The notes beneath the pieces are model-generated. The model was not told the DNA's origin, searched no databases, and saw only the letters and a list, made by a program, of their open reading frames with translations. A DNA stretch of 64,000 bases from Parerythrobacter_A sp963761775 (GTDB taxonomy: Bacteria; Pseudomonadota; Alphaproteobacteria; Sphingomonadales; Sphingomonadaceae): contig CAVXIF010000011.1 in the NCBI GenBank assembly GCA_963761775.1, forward strand, positions 248,001 through 312,000, given 5' to 3'. The position numbers and the translations under genes were made by a program. Shown piece after piece: positions 19,989 to 28,899 of this stretch (within the stretch, counting starts at the first letter, position 1; each line of letters starts with the position of its first letter).

Positions 19989-21122
19989 TCAGTCCTTCTC
20001 CACCCGCTGCGCGATGGCCGCGACCAGCTGGTCCATCTGCGCGCTGGTCCGCACATTGATATCGCGTTGCGGGAAGGGGATTTCCACGCCTTCTTCCGCG
20101 AACAGGTCCCACAGCTTCTTCAGGACTTCGCTCTTCACGTTGCCGATGCCTTCTTCAGGGTCGGTGATCCAGCAATGGATGATGAAGTTGACGCTGCTGT
20201 CGCCATATTCGTCCAGCCAGCAGGTCGGCGGCGGGGTCTTCAACACGCGGCGGCATTCCTTCGCCGCTTTCAGCATCAGTTTCTCCGCCAGCTTGATATC
20301 GCAGTTATACGACACCCCGACCGGCACCTGCATCCGCACATTGCGGCTGGAATAGCTCCAGTTTTCCACCTGGTTGACCATCAGGTTTTCGTTCGGGATC
20401 AGATATTCCTTCTGGTCGCGCGTGGTGATGGACACCGCGCGGATGCCGATCTTGCGGATCTGGCCAAACGTGGAATTGCCCGCCTGGTCCGCCACGGCGA
20501 TGACGTCGCCCGGCTTGATCGACTTGTCCATCAGCAGGATAATCCCCGCAATCAGGTTACCGAAAGTTTTCTGCAAGCCGAAACCGATGGCGAGGCCGAA
20601 CGCGCCCGAGAACACCGCCAGCGCCGTCAGGTCGATGCCCAGCAGGTCGATCCCGACGAAGAAGGCCAGTCCCCAGATTGCCATCGTGGTCAGCTTTTCG
20701 GCCAGCAGGTGCTGCGTGTCGTCCAGCTTGGTGACCCGCCGCAGCAAACTCGACATCCCACGCGACAGAAGCCATGCGACGATGATGACCAGCGCGATCA
20801 CGCCGATCACGACCAGCGTATCCCACACGGACACGCGGAAATGTCCGATCTTCAGTGCCCAGGCGTCCAGCGTGTCGACGAGATCGCCAATGGTCTGGCT
20901 GCGTTCGCGCAAGCCCTCCTTCACCTCGTCGGCTGCCTGCACTGCCTCGGTCGGGGTCGGCGTGGGGGTAGGGGATGGTATGGCGGCCGTGGTTGCGATG
21001 CCGTCCGGACCTACCGTCGCCTCGCCCACCGGTTGCAGAACGACCATATCGCCCGCTTCGAGCGGTGCGGACTCTGTCGGACTGGGCGTGGGCGTTGGCA
21101 GGCTTGGCGCTGTAGCGGTCAT
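19989..21122 (-). CDS. Small-conductance mechanosensitive channel (MscS family)
   Basis: Inner-membrane channel that opens under tension. The 377-residue protein begins with a Thr/Pro/Ser-rich soluble segment (PTPTPSPTES) of about 60 residues, unusual for the family. Then come transmembrane helices (TLVVIGVIALVIIVAWLLS, AIWGLAFFVGIDLLGI), the pore helix (GAFGLAIGFGLQKTFGNLIAGIIL) and the beta domain (IGIRAVSITTRDQKEYLIPNENLM). The start ATG overlaps the metC stop; longer upstream frames are in the metC coding region. Likely co-transcribed with metC and sseA. Confidence 0.92.
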   Translation of the reverse strand: MTATAPSLPTPTPSPTESAPLEAGDMVVLQPVGEATVGPDGIATTAAIPSPTPTPTPTEAVQAADEVKEGLRERSQTIGDLVDTLDAWALKIGHFRVSVWDTLVVIGVIALVIIVAWLLSRGMSSLLRRVTKLDDTQHLLAEKLTTMAIWGLAFFVGIDLLGIDLTALAVFSGAFGLAIGFGLQKTFGNLIAGIILLMDKSIKPGDVIAVADQAGNSTFGQIRKIGIRAVSITTRDQKEYLIPNENLMVNQVENWSYSSRNVRMQVPVGVSYNCDIKLAEKLMLKAAKECRRVLKTPPPTCWLDEYGDSSVNFIIHCWITDPEEGIGNVKSEVLKKLWDLFAEEGVEIPFPQRDINVRTSAQMDQLVAAIAQRVEKD

Positions 21123-22327
21123 GCAGTCTCCATCGCGGCGAACCCGCGTTCGAGGTCGCGTATCAGATCGTCCACGTCTTCCAGCCCTATCGACAGGCGG
21201 ATGCCGAAGCGGTCCTGCGCATTCCATCCCTGCGGCGGCCAGGCGTTGCGCTGCGGCTGGAGGCGGGATCGAAGGGCAGGGCAAGGCTTTCATATCCGCC
21301 CCAACTGTACCCTATGCCGAACAGCGTCAGCGCGTCGACGAACCGCGCCCGTGCGGCTGCATCGCGGTCTTTCAGGACGAAGCTGAACAAGCCGCACCCG
21401 CCGCCAAAATCGCGCCGCCACAGCGCATGGCCGGGCGCATCGGGCAAGCATCGGGCACAGCACATGCGCCACCTCCTCCCGCCCACTCAGCCATTGCGCC
21501 ACGGCAAGGCCGGTCTGCGCGCCGCGTTCCAGCCGCAGGCCCATCGTGCGCAAGCCCCGCAAGGCGAGGGCCGCATCGTCGGGCGACACGACATGCCCCA
21601 GCGCCTGTGCGGTGCGCCGCAGTGCGCGATGCCAGCGTACGCCCGCGCTGGCGCTGCCCATCATCAGGTCCGAATGGCCGCCGACATGCTTGGTCAGGCT
21701 CATGATCGCGATGTCGCAGCCATGCTGCAAGGCCGGAAAGCCGAGCGATGTCGCCCAGGTGTTGTCGATCAGGCTGACCGCGCCCCGATCGCGCGCGATG
21801 GCGGTCAGTGCGGGCACATCGCACACTTCCATCGTCAGGCTGCCCGGTGCCTCCAGCATGACAGCGCGCGTCCGGTCGCAGAAATGTGCGGCAAAACCCT
21901 CGACATCGAGCGGGTCGAAGAAGCGCGTTTTAACGCCCCACGTTTTCAGCAGGCCCAGCGCATTGGTGCGCGTCGGTTCGTAGGCATTGTCGGAGACCAG
22001 CAGCACATCGCCCGGTTTCAGCACTGCCAGCAAAGCACCCGTGATCGCCGCTACGCCGCTGGGATAAAGCACGGTGCCGTCCGCGCCGGGTTCCAGCTGG
22101 GTCAGGGCATCGGCCAAGGCCCATTGCGTCGGCGCGCCGCGTCGGCCGTAGAAGAAGGTGCCATCGGCATTGTTCTTCACCCCTGCGGCCAGCGCGGCGC
22201 AGTCTTCGTATAAATGTGTGCTGGCGCGCCAGACAGGCGGGTTGACCACGGGTCCGGTCCATTCGTGACGCCGCCCTGCACTGACCAACCGCGTATTCGC
22301 GCCATCTTTGCCGTCGACGCCGCTCAT
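21119..22327 (-). CDS. metC: Cystathionine beta-lyase, with two frame breaks
   Basis: PLP enzyme of the Cys/Met metabolism family, cleaving cystathionine to homocysteine. Motifs: TFFYGRRGAPTQWALADAL, VLYPSGVAAITGALLA, LIDNTWATSLGFPALQHG, and the PLP-lysine block SLTKHVGGHSDLMMG. The C-terminus changes frame twice: an extra base near 21447 restores LPDAPGHALWRRDFGGGCGLFSF, and a missing base near 21263 restores RNAWPPQGWNAQDRFGIRLS. The corrected protein has about 402 residues. The start overlaps the sseA stop (ATGA) and the stop overlaps the mscS start. Other gamma-family activities cannot be excluded. Confidence 0.88.
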
Positions 22328-23154
22328 GCCGCCATCTCTTTCGGCGTGTCGGGGTCTGCGCCCCATTCCGCCCAGCTGCCATCGTAGAGCGCGCCATGGT
22401 TGTGGCCCAGCAGCCGGTGCGCGAACAGCACGACGGATGCGGTCATTCCGCTGCCGCAGCTTGCCACCAGCGGCTTGGCCGGGTCGATGCCGGCCTTCTC
22501 GAATGTCGCCGCCAGCGCGGCGCGCGGCAGAAAGCGTCCGTCATCGCCCAACAGGTCGCGGAAAAACAGGTTGCGCGCGCCGGGAATATGTCCGCCGGGG
22601 AGGCCGTGGACGGTGTCCGGCTCGCCGCCGAACCGCGCCGCATCGCGCGCATCCACCACCTGTTCGGCAGCGGTGCCGATATTGGCGAGCATGTCGGCCT
22701 TGGAGCGAATGGCCGCTGCGGTCCGGGGCGATGGCAACGCGTTGGGTTCCGCGTCGACCGCGCCGCTTTCAGTAGGCAGGCCTTCCGCGCGCCATGCGGC
22801 AAATCCGCCATCGAGCACGGCGATATTTTCGTAGCCAGCGCCGTTCAGGATGAGAAACGCGCGGCAGGCGCTGCGCAAATGGCTGTCATCGTACAGCACG
22901 ATTGGCTGCGCAGGATCGACGCCCAGCGAACCGAGCCGCGCCGCGATCTGATCGGCGCGCGGTATGGCCTTGGGTACAGGCGACGTCTCGTCATACCAGC
23001 TCGCCAGGTCGAGAAAGCGTGCACCCGGAACATGGGCCGCGGCAAACTCCGCGCCTGCATCGCGCCCGGCGGAGGGCAGATGCGCCGACGCATCCAGAAC
23101 GCAGGCCGCGCCTGTCATATCGTGAAGCTGCCGTGCGGAAATAAGCATGTCCAT
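22324..23154 (-). CDS. sseA: 3-mercaptopyruvate sulfurtransferase
   Basis: Two-rhodanese-domain enzyme moving sulfur from 3-mercaptopyruvate to thiol acceptors. The inactive N-terminal domain (AAHVPGARFLDLASWYDE, IVLYDDSHLRSACRAF) is followed by an active domain with VVDARDAARFGGE, GHIPGARNLFF and the catalytic Cys in CGSGMTA, the loop of mercaptopyruvate rather than thiosulfate enzymes. The ATG at 23154 gives 276 residues; a GTG at 23163 adds three. First gene of the sseA-metC-mscS run. Confidence 0.92.
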   Translation of the reverse strand: MDMLISARQLHDMTGAACVLDASAHLPSAGRDAGAEFAAAHVPGARFLDLASWYDETSPVPKAIPRADQIAARLGSLGVDPAQPIVLYDDSHLRSACRAFLILNGAGYENIAVLDGGFAAWRAEGLPTESGAVDAEPNALPSPRTAAAIRSKADMLANIGTAAEQVVDARDAARFGGEPDTVHGLPGGHIPGARNLFFRDLLGDDGRFLPRAALAATFEKAGIDPAKPLVASCGSGMTASVVLFAHRLLGHNHGALYDGSWAEWGADPDTPKEMAA

Positions 23155-23213
23155 TCCCGCCACCTAGCGCCGTGCCGGGGTTGCGTCGAGAAAGGCCGCG
23201 CCGCGCATCGCAG

Positions 23214-24413
23214 TCAGTCCAGCGGTCGCACGGCGATGTCGCGATAGGTCTGGGCCGTCTCGTCCAGCCGGAACGGTTCGAGCCGCCCGGTCGGGGTGGA
23301 CAGGCTGCTGCTGACGCCCATCGCCGGTTTCCGCCCGACCACGAAGGTGCGCACCACAGGCTCCATCCCGTCCGCATCGACCCGCACGCGCAGCAACGGC
23401 ACGAACAGCGGCGCCTTGCCCTGCCGGATCAGCCTGACCTCGTTGAGCGGTAGCCGGAACACGCCATCCGCCCGCATCGGCGCGCCCACCGCCAGTGCAG
23501 GTTCGGTCGCAAGGTCGGGCAAGGCAGTACGCAACGTGGCAAGCTGGTCGTCCAGCGCCGCGCCGCTATGCGCCGTGGTCATGTCCGCCGCGATGCGCAG
23601 GTTGGCGAGTGCGCATGTGCCCAGATTGCTGACGGTGACGGCATAGGTCAGCGTCGCATTGGCGAAGCTGCGACCGAGCGAGACGGCCTCGGCATCGATG
23701 CGAAGCGGCTGGGTGTCGGTGTTGGCGGCTGCGGGAGCGGCTGTCGGCTTCGCGGAAGGTGCGGGAGGCGACGGCTGGACCGGGGTGTCAGCTCGTGTTT
23801 CCTGTTGCGACGGCGGCGGTGCTTTCCGTTTTCGCCGCAACAGCAACAGCGCGACCAATGCCAAACCGCCAAGTGCAAGCCCGCCAACCAGCCACCACGG
23901 CCAAGCTGGTTCTGCGGTAGCCGAAGGCTGCGGGTCTGTTACCGCACTCTCGTTGTCGATGGCCGTTGTCGCAGGCGAAGTGGAAGGAAGCGGCGCGACG
24001 TCTTGGGCGGGTTCCGCAATTTCCGGCGCAGGCGCCGTTTCAACGCGCGGGGCGACTGTGCGCACCACGTTCGGCGTTGCCGCAGGGGCAATTGTTTGGC
24101 GCGGCGTCGGACGAGGCGTCGGACGCGGGGCGGGAGCAGGCGTTGGCCGGACCGTCGGTGCAATTGTCGGACCGAGCGCGGGACGCGGCGCAGTCGGGAC
24201 CGGGCTGGCGGCGGGGCGGGTCGCGCGGGGCGAGGCAGCGGGCGTCGGTGTCGCCGGACCGGGTTGCGGCGCTTCGCGGTCGATGGGGCCGGTCACATCC
24301 TGGGTCGGTATGGGCGTCGGTTCGGGCTGGAGATCGAATCCGGTCAACGGTGGGGTTGCCGAAAGCGGTGCCGCCATTGCGACGAACAGGAAAAGGGAGA
24401 CAGGCGTTCGCAT
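23214..24413 (-). CDS. Proline/threonine-rich single-pass membrane protein, unknown
   Basis: Signal peptide (MRTPVSLFLFVAMAAPLSAT), then about 160 residues of Pro/Thr/Ala-rich low complexity (PTPAPAPRPTPRPTPR). One transmembrane helix follows (WWLVGGLALGGLALVALLLL) with a basic stop (RRKRK), then a second Pro-rich spacer and a folded C-terminal domain of about 150 residues (LTYAVTVSNLGTCALANLRIAADM). That domain resembles beta-sandwich repeats of the DUF11/CARDB kind, but I cannot name a family. By topology the beta domain should be cytoplasmic, which is odd for such a fold. The start at 24413 follows from the signal peptide. It stands alone, divergent from queF. Confidence 0.7.
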   Translation of the reverse strand: MRTPVSLFLFVAMAAPLSATPPLTGFDLQPEPTPIPTQDVTGPIDREAPQPGPATPTPAASPRATRPAASPVPTAPRPALGPTIAPTVRPTPAPAPRPTPRPTPRQTIAPAATPNVVRTVAPRVETAPAPEIAEPAQDVAPLPSTSPATTAIDNESAVTDPQPSATAEPAWPWWLVGGLALGGLALVALLLLRRKRKAPPPSQQETRADTPVQPSPPAPSAKPTAAPAAANTDTQPLRIDAEAVSLGRSFANATLTYAVTVSNLGTCALANLRIAADMTTAHSGAALDDQLATLRTALPDLATEPALAVGAPMRADGVFRLPLNEVRLIRQGKAPLFVPLLRVRVDADGMEPVVRTFVVGRKPAMGVSSSLSTPTGRLEPFRLDETAQTYRDIAVRPLD

Positions 24414-24582
24414 GGTCAGTGTTGTTCGCGATGGTCTTTGTGGATTTGGGGAAGGTAGGAGAAGCACGGCGCGCATGAATAGGCGGTGATGCGCCGCCGC
24501 GCCACCTTCGCGTACCGTCCGTGTGCTGGTGTGCGGGGGAAGGGTCTTTCGCCCCGCGCGAATGTCCGGCATGGGCACCGGC

Positions 24583-25053
24583 ATGACCGACCAGCCTTCC
24601 GTATCCGACCAGCTCCGTTTCCTCGGCCAGCAGACCCCGCTGCCCGCTTCTCCCGACACCGCAGTACTGGACTATGTGCCGAACCCGCGCACCGGCGCGC
24701 TGTATCTCGTGCGCTTCGCCGCGCCGGAGTTCACCTCGCTGTGTCCGGTGACGGGCCAGCCCGATTTCGCGCATCTGGTGATCGATTATGCACCGGGCGA
24801 ACGCATCGTGGAATCCAAGAGCCTCAAGCTGTTCCTCGGCAGTTTTCGCAACCATGCCGGTTTCCACGAGGACGTGACCGTCGGCATCGGCCAGCGCCTG
24901 ATGGACGAAATGAAGCCGCAATGGCTGCGCATAGGCGGCTACTGGTACCCGCGCGGCGGCATCCCCATCGACGTCTTCTGGCAAAGCGACGCGGCGCCCG
25001 ACGGACTATGGGTGCCCGAACAGGGCGTGCAGGGATATCGCGGGCGAGGGTAG
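24583..25053 (+). CDS. queF: NADPH-dependent preQ0 reductase QueF (short form)
   Basis: Reduces preQ0 to preQ1 in queuosine synthesis. The 156-residue product matches the single-domain QueF: NPRTGALYLVRFAAPEFTSLCPVTGQPDFAHL holds the catalytic Cys, and ESKSLKLFLGSFRNHAGFHED the QueF motif for NADPH binding. In-frame ATGs at 24562, 24571 and 24583 are possible; MTDQPSV at 24583 is the simplest. No other queuosine genes are nearby, and no preQ1 riboswitch was recognised upstream. Confidence 0.93.
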   Translation: MTDQPSVSDQLRFLGQQTPLPASPDTAVLDYVPNPRTGALYLVRFAAPEFTSLCPVTGQPDFAHLVIDYAPGERIVESKSLKLFLGSFRNHAGFHEDVTVGIGQRLMDEMKPQWLRIGGYWYPRGGIPIDVFWQSDAAPDGLWVPEQGVQGYRGRG

Positions 25054-25064
25054 GGAGCCGCTGT

Positions 25065-25255
25065 TTTCGCACGCCATCCGGGGTGCGGTGTGCGGCCAAC
25101 GGGCCGACGCGCAGTCGCGCTTTGGCTGCCGCGACCAAGCTAAGATTTCTTCTTCCTTGGTCGCGGCAGCCATAGGCGCAAGCGCGCCGCCCGCAGCGCA
25201 GCGACCCCAAAGGGTCGCGATAGCGAGGAAACCGCACCCCGGATGAGGTGCGAAA
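25065..25255. repeat. 191-bp nested palindromic element between queF and tRNA-Thr
   Basis: Outer arms 25065-25088 and 25232-25255 pair closely (CATCCGGGGTGCGG with CCGCACCCCGGATG, plus TTTCGCAC with GTGCGAAA). An inner perfect 17-bp stem, 25123-25139 (TGGCTGCCGCGACCAAG) with 25156-25172, encloses a T-rich loop. A third small hairpin GCGACCC..GGGTCGC lies at 25201-25218. No coding content is seen. It may be a non-autonomous repeat or a structured RNA; it could also terminate queF. Confidence 0.8.
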
Positions 25256-25268
25256 GACCAAAGTCCTC

Positions 25269-25344
<76 letters not shown>

Positions 25345-25364
25345 CCGGTGCGTGTGCCCTTGGT

Positions 25365-26246
25365 TCAAATTGCGCCGAAAGTCCAGCCTTCGGTGCGTGC
25401 GATGGACGGGGTGAGTCCGGCTGGAGACCACCGCTTCGGTTCACTGCCCGCTTTGCGCAGCCACGTCGCCGTCAGCAACGCATCGGAGCTGTGGTCGTCG
25501 ATTGCGCCCACACCATCGACGGGCGGACTGTCCAGTGCTGACAGCGCTGTATTCAGTTCGTCGACGCTGCGTATCTTGCTGCGGCCCGCACTGCGGCCCG
25601 CTTCGATAGCGGCGAGGCCCGTGTAGATTTCGACGATCACCGAGCCGCTTTCCGCTAGCGGATCGACCGGCCAGACCGGCACCACACCACGCAGGCGATG
25701 GAGCACGCGCATGCCGGTCAGGCTGGACTTGCCGACCTGCGCCGCGCCGACGAGGTTGAAATTGCTGTAGGGTTTCAGCCCCATCGCGGCTTGCGCATGT
25801 TCGGTAACGCGGAACCGTCCCCGGCCATGCGCTGCGCCATCGCAACGGAACTGCGCGCCCTCGCGTCCGCCGTCGCGGCGAAAGAAGGGAGCGTAGTCGG
25901 GATGGTCGCAGAACCTTCCGGCTTCGAGGTTAGGATCGTCCTCGCAGAGCGCGTCGATTGCGGCCCATAGCTCCTGCGCATTGCGCGGTGCTTCGGCAAC
26001 GCCGGGGAAATACGCGCCGCAATCGGCAAACGGCAGGCCGATGCCAAGGTCCATGCCGACCAGCGTATCGCGTGGCAGCTCGCGCAGCACGGTCAGCACG
26101 TCTTCCCGCGACCAGCCGCGCCCGCGCTCCACCAGAACCGGCGGGCCACCACCCGCATCGGCGACCGCCAGCGCGATCCCCTTCTGCCGCGCGCCCTTCG
26201 CGCCCGACCAGTCGATGGCAAGAAACTGCGCGAACCGGCCCATCAT
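25365..26246 (-). CDS. DUF429-like RNase H-fold protein
   Basis: 293-residue protein starting MMGRFAQFLAIDWSGAKGARQ. Acidic motifs at the expected positions of a RuvC/RNase H-like fold are AIDWSGA, LVGMDLGIGLPF and a late DDHSSDALLTA, the DUF429 arrangement. Nuclease activity is unproven. The start overlaps the rarA stop (ATGATGA), so it is translationally linked to a replication-recombination ATPase, which fits a DNA-related role (inference). Confidence 0.7.
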   Translation of the reverse strand: MMGRFAQFLAIDWSGAKGARQKGIALAVADAGGGPPVLVERGRGWSREDVLTVLRELPRDTLVGMDLGIGLPFADCGAYFPGVAEAPRNAQELWAAIDALCEDDPNLEAGRFCDHPDYAPFFRRDGGREGAQFRCDGAAHGRGRFRVTEHAQAAMGLKPYSNFNLVGAAQVGKSSLTGMRVLHRLRGVVPVWPVDPLAESGSVIVEIYTGLAAIEAGRSAGRSKIRSVDELNTALSALDSPPVDGVGAIDDHSSDALLTATWLRKAGSEPKRWSPAGLTPSIARTEGWTFGAI

Positions 26247-27550
26247 TGGCGCCCGCTTCGCAAGCTGTCCCAATGCGCCAGCCGTTCGCGCAGCTTGCGC
26301 TCGAAACCACGATCGACCGGCTGATAATAGGTTTGCGGCTCCATGCCTTCGGGCCAGTAATCATCGCCGGAGAAACCTTCCTCCGCGTCGTGGTCGTAGC
26401 GATATCCCTTGCCATAGCCCACGTCCTTCATCAGCTTGGTTGGCGCGTTGAGAATGTTGGCAGGCGGCATCAGGCTGCCAGTGTCCTTCGCGCTGCGCCA
26501 TGCCGATTTCTGCGCGACATAGACCGCGTTCGACTTGGGCGCGGTGGCGAGATAGATGCAGGCCTGCGCCAGCGCCAGCTCGCCTTCCGGACTGCCGAGG
26601 AAGCGATATGCCTCGGTCGCCGCCACGCATTGCGGCAGCGCCTGCGGGTCGGCGAGGCCGATATCCTCCACCGCCATGCGCACCAGTCGCCGCGCCAGGA
26701 AAAGCGGCTCTTCCCCCGCCGTCAGCATCCGCGCAAGGTAATACAGCGCCGCCTGCGGGTCGGAGCCGCGCACCGCCTTGTGCAGGGCGCTGATAAGATT
26801 GTAGTGCCCGTCGCGGTCCCGGTCGTACACCGCCACGCGGCGTTGCAGAAACCCCGCAAGGCCCACCGGATCAAGCGGTTCCGGCAGTTCCGCGTTATAC
26901 AAGGTTTCGGCCTGGTTGAGCAGGAAGCGCCCATCGCCGTCCGCGCTCGCCACCAGCGCATGGCGCGCCGCGTCCGTCACCGGTAACGGCCCCGCCAGCG
27001 CTTCGGCCCGGTCGAGCAGGCTGCCCAGCGCGTCGGCGTCGAGCCGGTGCAGGATCAGCACCTGTGCGCGGCTCAACAGCGCGGCGTTCAGGGCGAAGCT
27101 GGGGTTCTCCGTCGTCGCGCCGACCAGCGTCACCGTGCCGCGTTCCACAAACGGCAGGAAACCGTCCTGCTGCGCGCGGTTGAACCGGTGTATCTCGTCC
27201 ACGAACAGCAGCGTGCGGCGGCCCGACGCCTCTGCCGCCGCGAAGGATTTCTTCAGGTCGGCGACGCCGGTGAAAACCGCGCTGATGCTGTCGAAGCGCA
27301 TGTTCACCGCATCGGCCAGCAGGCGTGCGATGCTGGTCTTGCCGGTGCCGGGCGGACCCCACAGGATCATGCTGGACAACCGCCCCGCCGCGACCATGCG
27401 TCCGATTGCCCCCTCCGCACCGGTCAGGTGGTCCTGCCCGATAATTTCGCCCAGTTCGCGCGGACGCAACCGGTCGGCCAGCGGCGCATCGGCGGCGGGC
27501 GTATCGGGTGTGTCGGGCCGGGCGGGGTCTTCGGCGAACAGGTCTGGCAT
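26243..27550 (-). CDS. rarA: Replication-associated recombination protein RarA/MgsA
   Basis: Clamp-loader-like AAA+ ATPase acting at stalled forks. 435 residues: an N-terminal tail (MPDLFAEDP), DRLRPRELGEIIGQDHL, Walker A GPPGTGKTS near 65-73, Walker B LLFVDEIHRFNRAQQDGFLP, sensor 1 GATTENPSF, and the C-terminal tetramerisation region (PKSNAVYVA, YDHDAEEGFSGDDYWPEGM). First gene of a two-gene unit with the DUF429-like gene. Confidence 0.96.
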   Translation of the reverse strand: MPDLFAEDPARPDTPDTPAADAPLADRLRPRELGEIIGQDHLTGAEGAIGRMVAAGRLSSMILWGPPGTGKTSIARLLADAVNMRFDSISAVFTGVADLKKSFAAAEASGRRTLLFVDEIHRFNRAQQDGFLPFVERGTVTLVGATTENPSFALNAALLSRAQVLILHRLDADALGSLLDRAEALAGPLPVTDAARHALVASADGDGRFLLNQAETLYNAELPEPLDPVGLAGFLQRRVAVYDRDRDGHYNLISALHKAVRGSDPQAALYYLARMLTAGEEPLFLARRLVRMAVEDIGLADPQALPQCVAATEAYRFLGSPEGELALAQACIYLATAPKSNAVYVAQKSAWRSAKDTGSLMPPANILNAPTKLMKDVGYGKGYRYDHDAEEGFSGDDYWPEGMEPQTYYQPVDRGFERKLRERLAHWDSLRSGRQ

Positions 27551-27646
27551 GTAACGACATATCTAGCCGGATGTCGCGTTTTGCCAAGTTTTGCAGCTTC
27601 GTCGTAAGCTATTCCCCGTGGCGTACCACTGTCGCTCAAGGACCGC

Positions 27647-28444
27647 ATGATGATCCGATTGTTTGCCTATACTGTAACCATGTTCGGTGCGGTCTTCGCG
27701 CTGTCCGCCCCGGCCCACGCCGATGTGAGCGCGCAGTGCAAGGCGGATTACCAGAAGGTGTTCGACACACTGAACAGGACGGACGGACCCAAGGTGCCCG
27801 ACAGCGCGATCAGTTTTGCGCTCAAGGTGGAGAAGGTGGTGAATGCGGGCGGCTCGACGTGCCCTGAAATGGACGAGGAAACGCGTACGTTCCTGCGCGG
27901 TGGCATCACCGAAGCGGAAAGCAAGGCGATCTCGCAAAAGGTCATCGGGCGCGGACTGGACCGGCTGGAATTGGTCGCGGAGGGGCGCCAGGCGATAGCA
28001 GGCAAGGACCAGTCGCTGGCGCGCCGCAAGTTCCTGGCCGCGTGCGATGTCGACAGCGGCGAAGGCTGCGCGCTGGCCGGGGCGATGGTGGCACAGGGGA
28101 AGGGCGGGGCGCAGGATACGCAGCGCGGAATCGCGCTGTTCCGCAAGGCATGTTCGCTGGACTACGCCGGAGCGTGCGAGGTTATCGAGAATGCGACGGC
28201 CGATACGAAAAGACAACGCGAGACGAACGACGCCAAGATCGCGCAGGTCCAGGGGTTTCTCGAAAAGGGCGATACCGCCGGTGCAGAAGCCATATTGAAA
28301 GAAACCTGCGATGCCTCCTACGCGCGCGGCTGCGGCCTCTACGCGCTGTTTCTGGAAGGAATTGTGAAAAGTACGGACACTGCGCGCATTACAGCTGTCA
28401 GAAAAAAGGCTTGCGGTTTGGGGGATAAACCGTCTTGTAACTGA
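27647..28444 (+). CDS. Secreted Cys-rich Sel1-like repeat protein
   Basis: 265 residues with a signal peptide (MFGAVFALSAPAHA) and Sel1-like helical repeats marked by paired cysteines (KFLAACDVDSGEGCALAGAMVAQG; FRKACSLDYAGACEVI; LKETCDASYARGCGLYALF; KKACGLGDKPSC). This resembles the disulfide-braced Hcp-like proteins. Periplasmic location is inferred; no activity is known. The next gene starts 3 nt after its stop. Confidence 0.72.
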   Translation: MMIRLFAYTVTMFGAVFALSAPAHADVSAQCKADYQKVFDTLNRTDGPKVPDSAISFALKVEKVVNAGGSTCPEMDEETRTFLRGGITEAESKAISQKVIGRGLDRLELVAEGRQAIAGKDQSLARRKFLAACDVDSGEGCALAGAMVAQGKGGAQDTQRGIALFRKACSLDYAGACEVIENATADTKRQRETNDAKIAQVQGFLEKGDTAGAEAILKETCDASYARGCGLYALFLEGIVKSTDTARITAVRKKACGLGDKPSCN

Positions 28445-28446
28445 GC

Positions 28447-28899
28447 ATGACAGTTGCTTCCAAAACACCGCTCCATCTCTGGTTCGTCGGCGTCATTTCG
28501 CTGTTGTGGCACGCGGGCGGCGGGTTCGATTACGTCTCCGTCCAGTCCGGCGATGCCGATTATCTGCAAATGACGGCGCAATCGCTCGGCGTAGGGGCCG
28601 ATGCAGTGCGGTCCTATTTCAACGGCTGGCCGGTCCTGATTCATGCGACATGGGCCATCGGCGTGTGGGGCGGAGTGCTCGGTTCGCTGCTGCTGTTGCT
28701 GCGCAGCCGGTTCGCATTCCATGCCTTCCTCGCCAGCATTGCGGGCACGACCGTCACGTTCCTCTATCGCATGATCGACCCTATGGAGGGGGTGAAGACC
28801 TCGCTCGGCGCGGTGCTGATGACGGTCCTGATCTTCGCCGCGACAGTGGTTCTGATCCGCTATTCAAAGCTGATGACGGCTAGTGGTGTGCTACGCTGA
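28447..28899 (+). CDS. Four-helix inner-membrane protein, unknown
   Basis: 150 residues with about four hydrophobic segments (HLWFVGVISLLWHAGG, WPVLIHATWAIGVWGGVLGSLLLLL, FHAFLASIAGTTVTFLYRM, LGAVLMTVLIFAATVVLI). Small proteins of this type are widespread and uncharacterised in sphingomonads. It follows the Sel1-like gene by 2 nt and its end overlaps the convergent glycosyltransferase by 9 nt. Confidence 0.75.
   Translation: MTVASKTPLHLWFVGVISLLWHAGGGFDYVSVQSGDADYLQMTAQSLGVGADAVRSYFNGWPVLIHATWAIGVWGGVLGSLLLLLRSRFAFHAFLASIAGTTVTFLYRMIDPMEGVKTSLGAVLMTVLIFAATVVLIRYSKLMTASGVLR

Noticed and set aside
24414..24582. Possible preQ1 riboswitch upstream of queF
   Set aside because: The divergent gap was read for a compact hairpin plus A-rich tail ending at the ribosome site; none was found.
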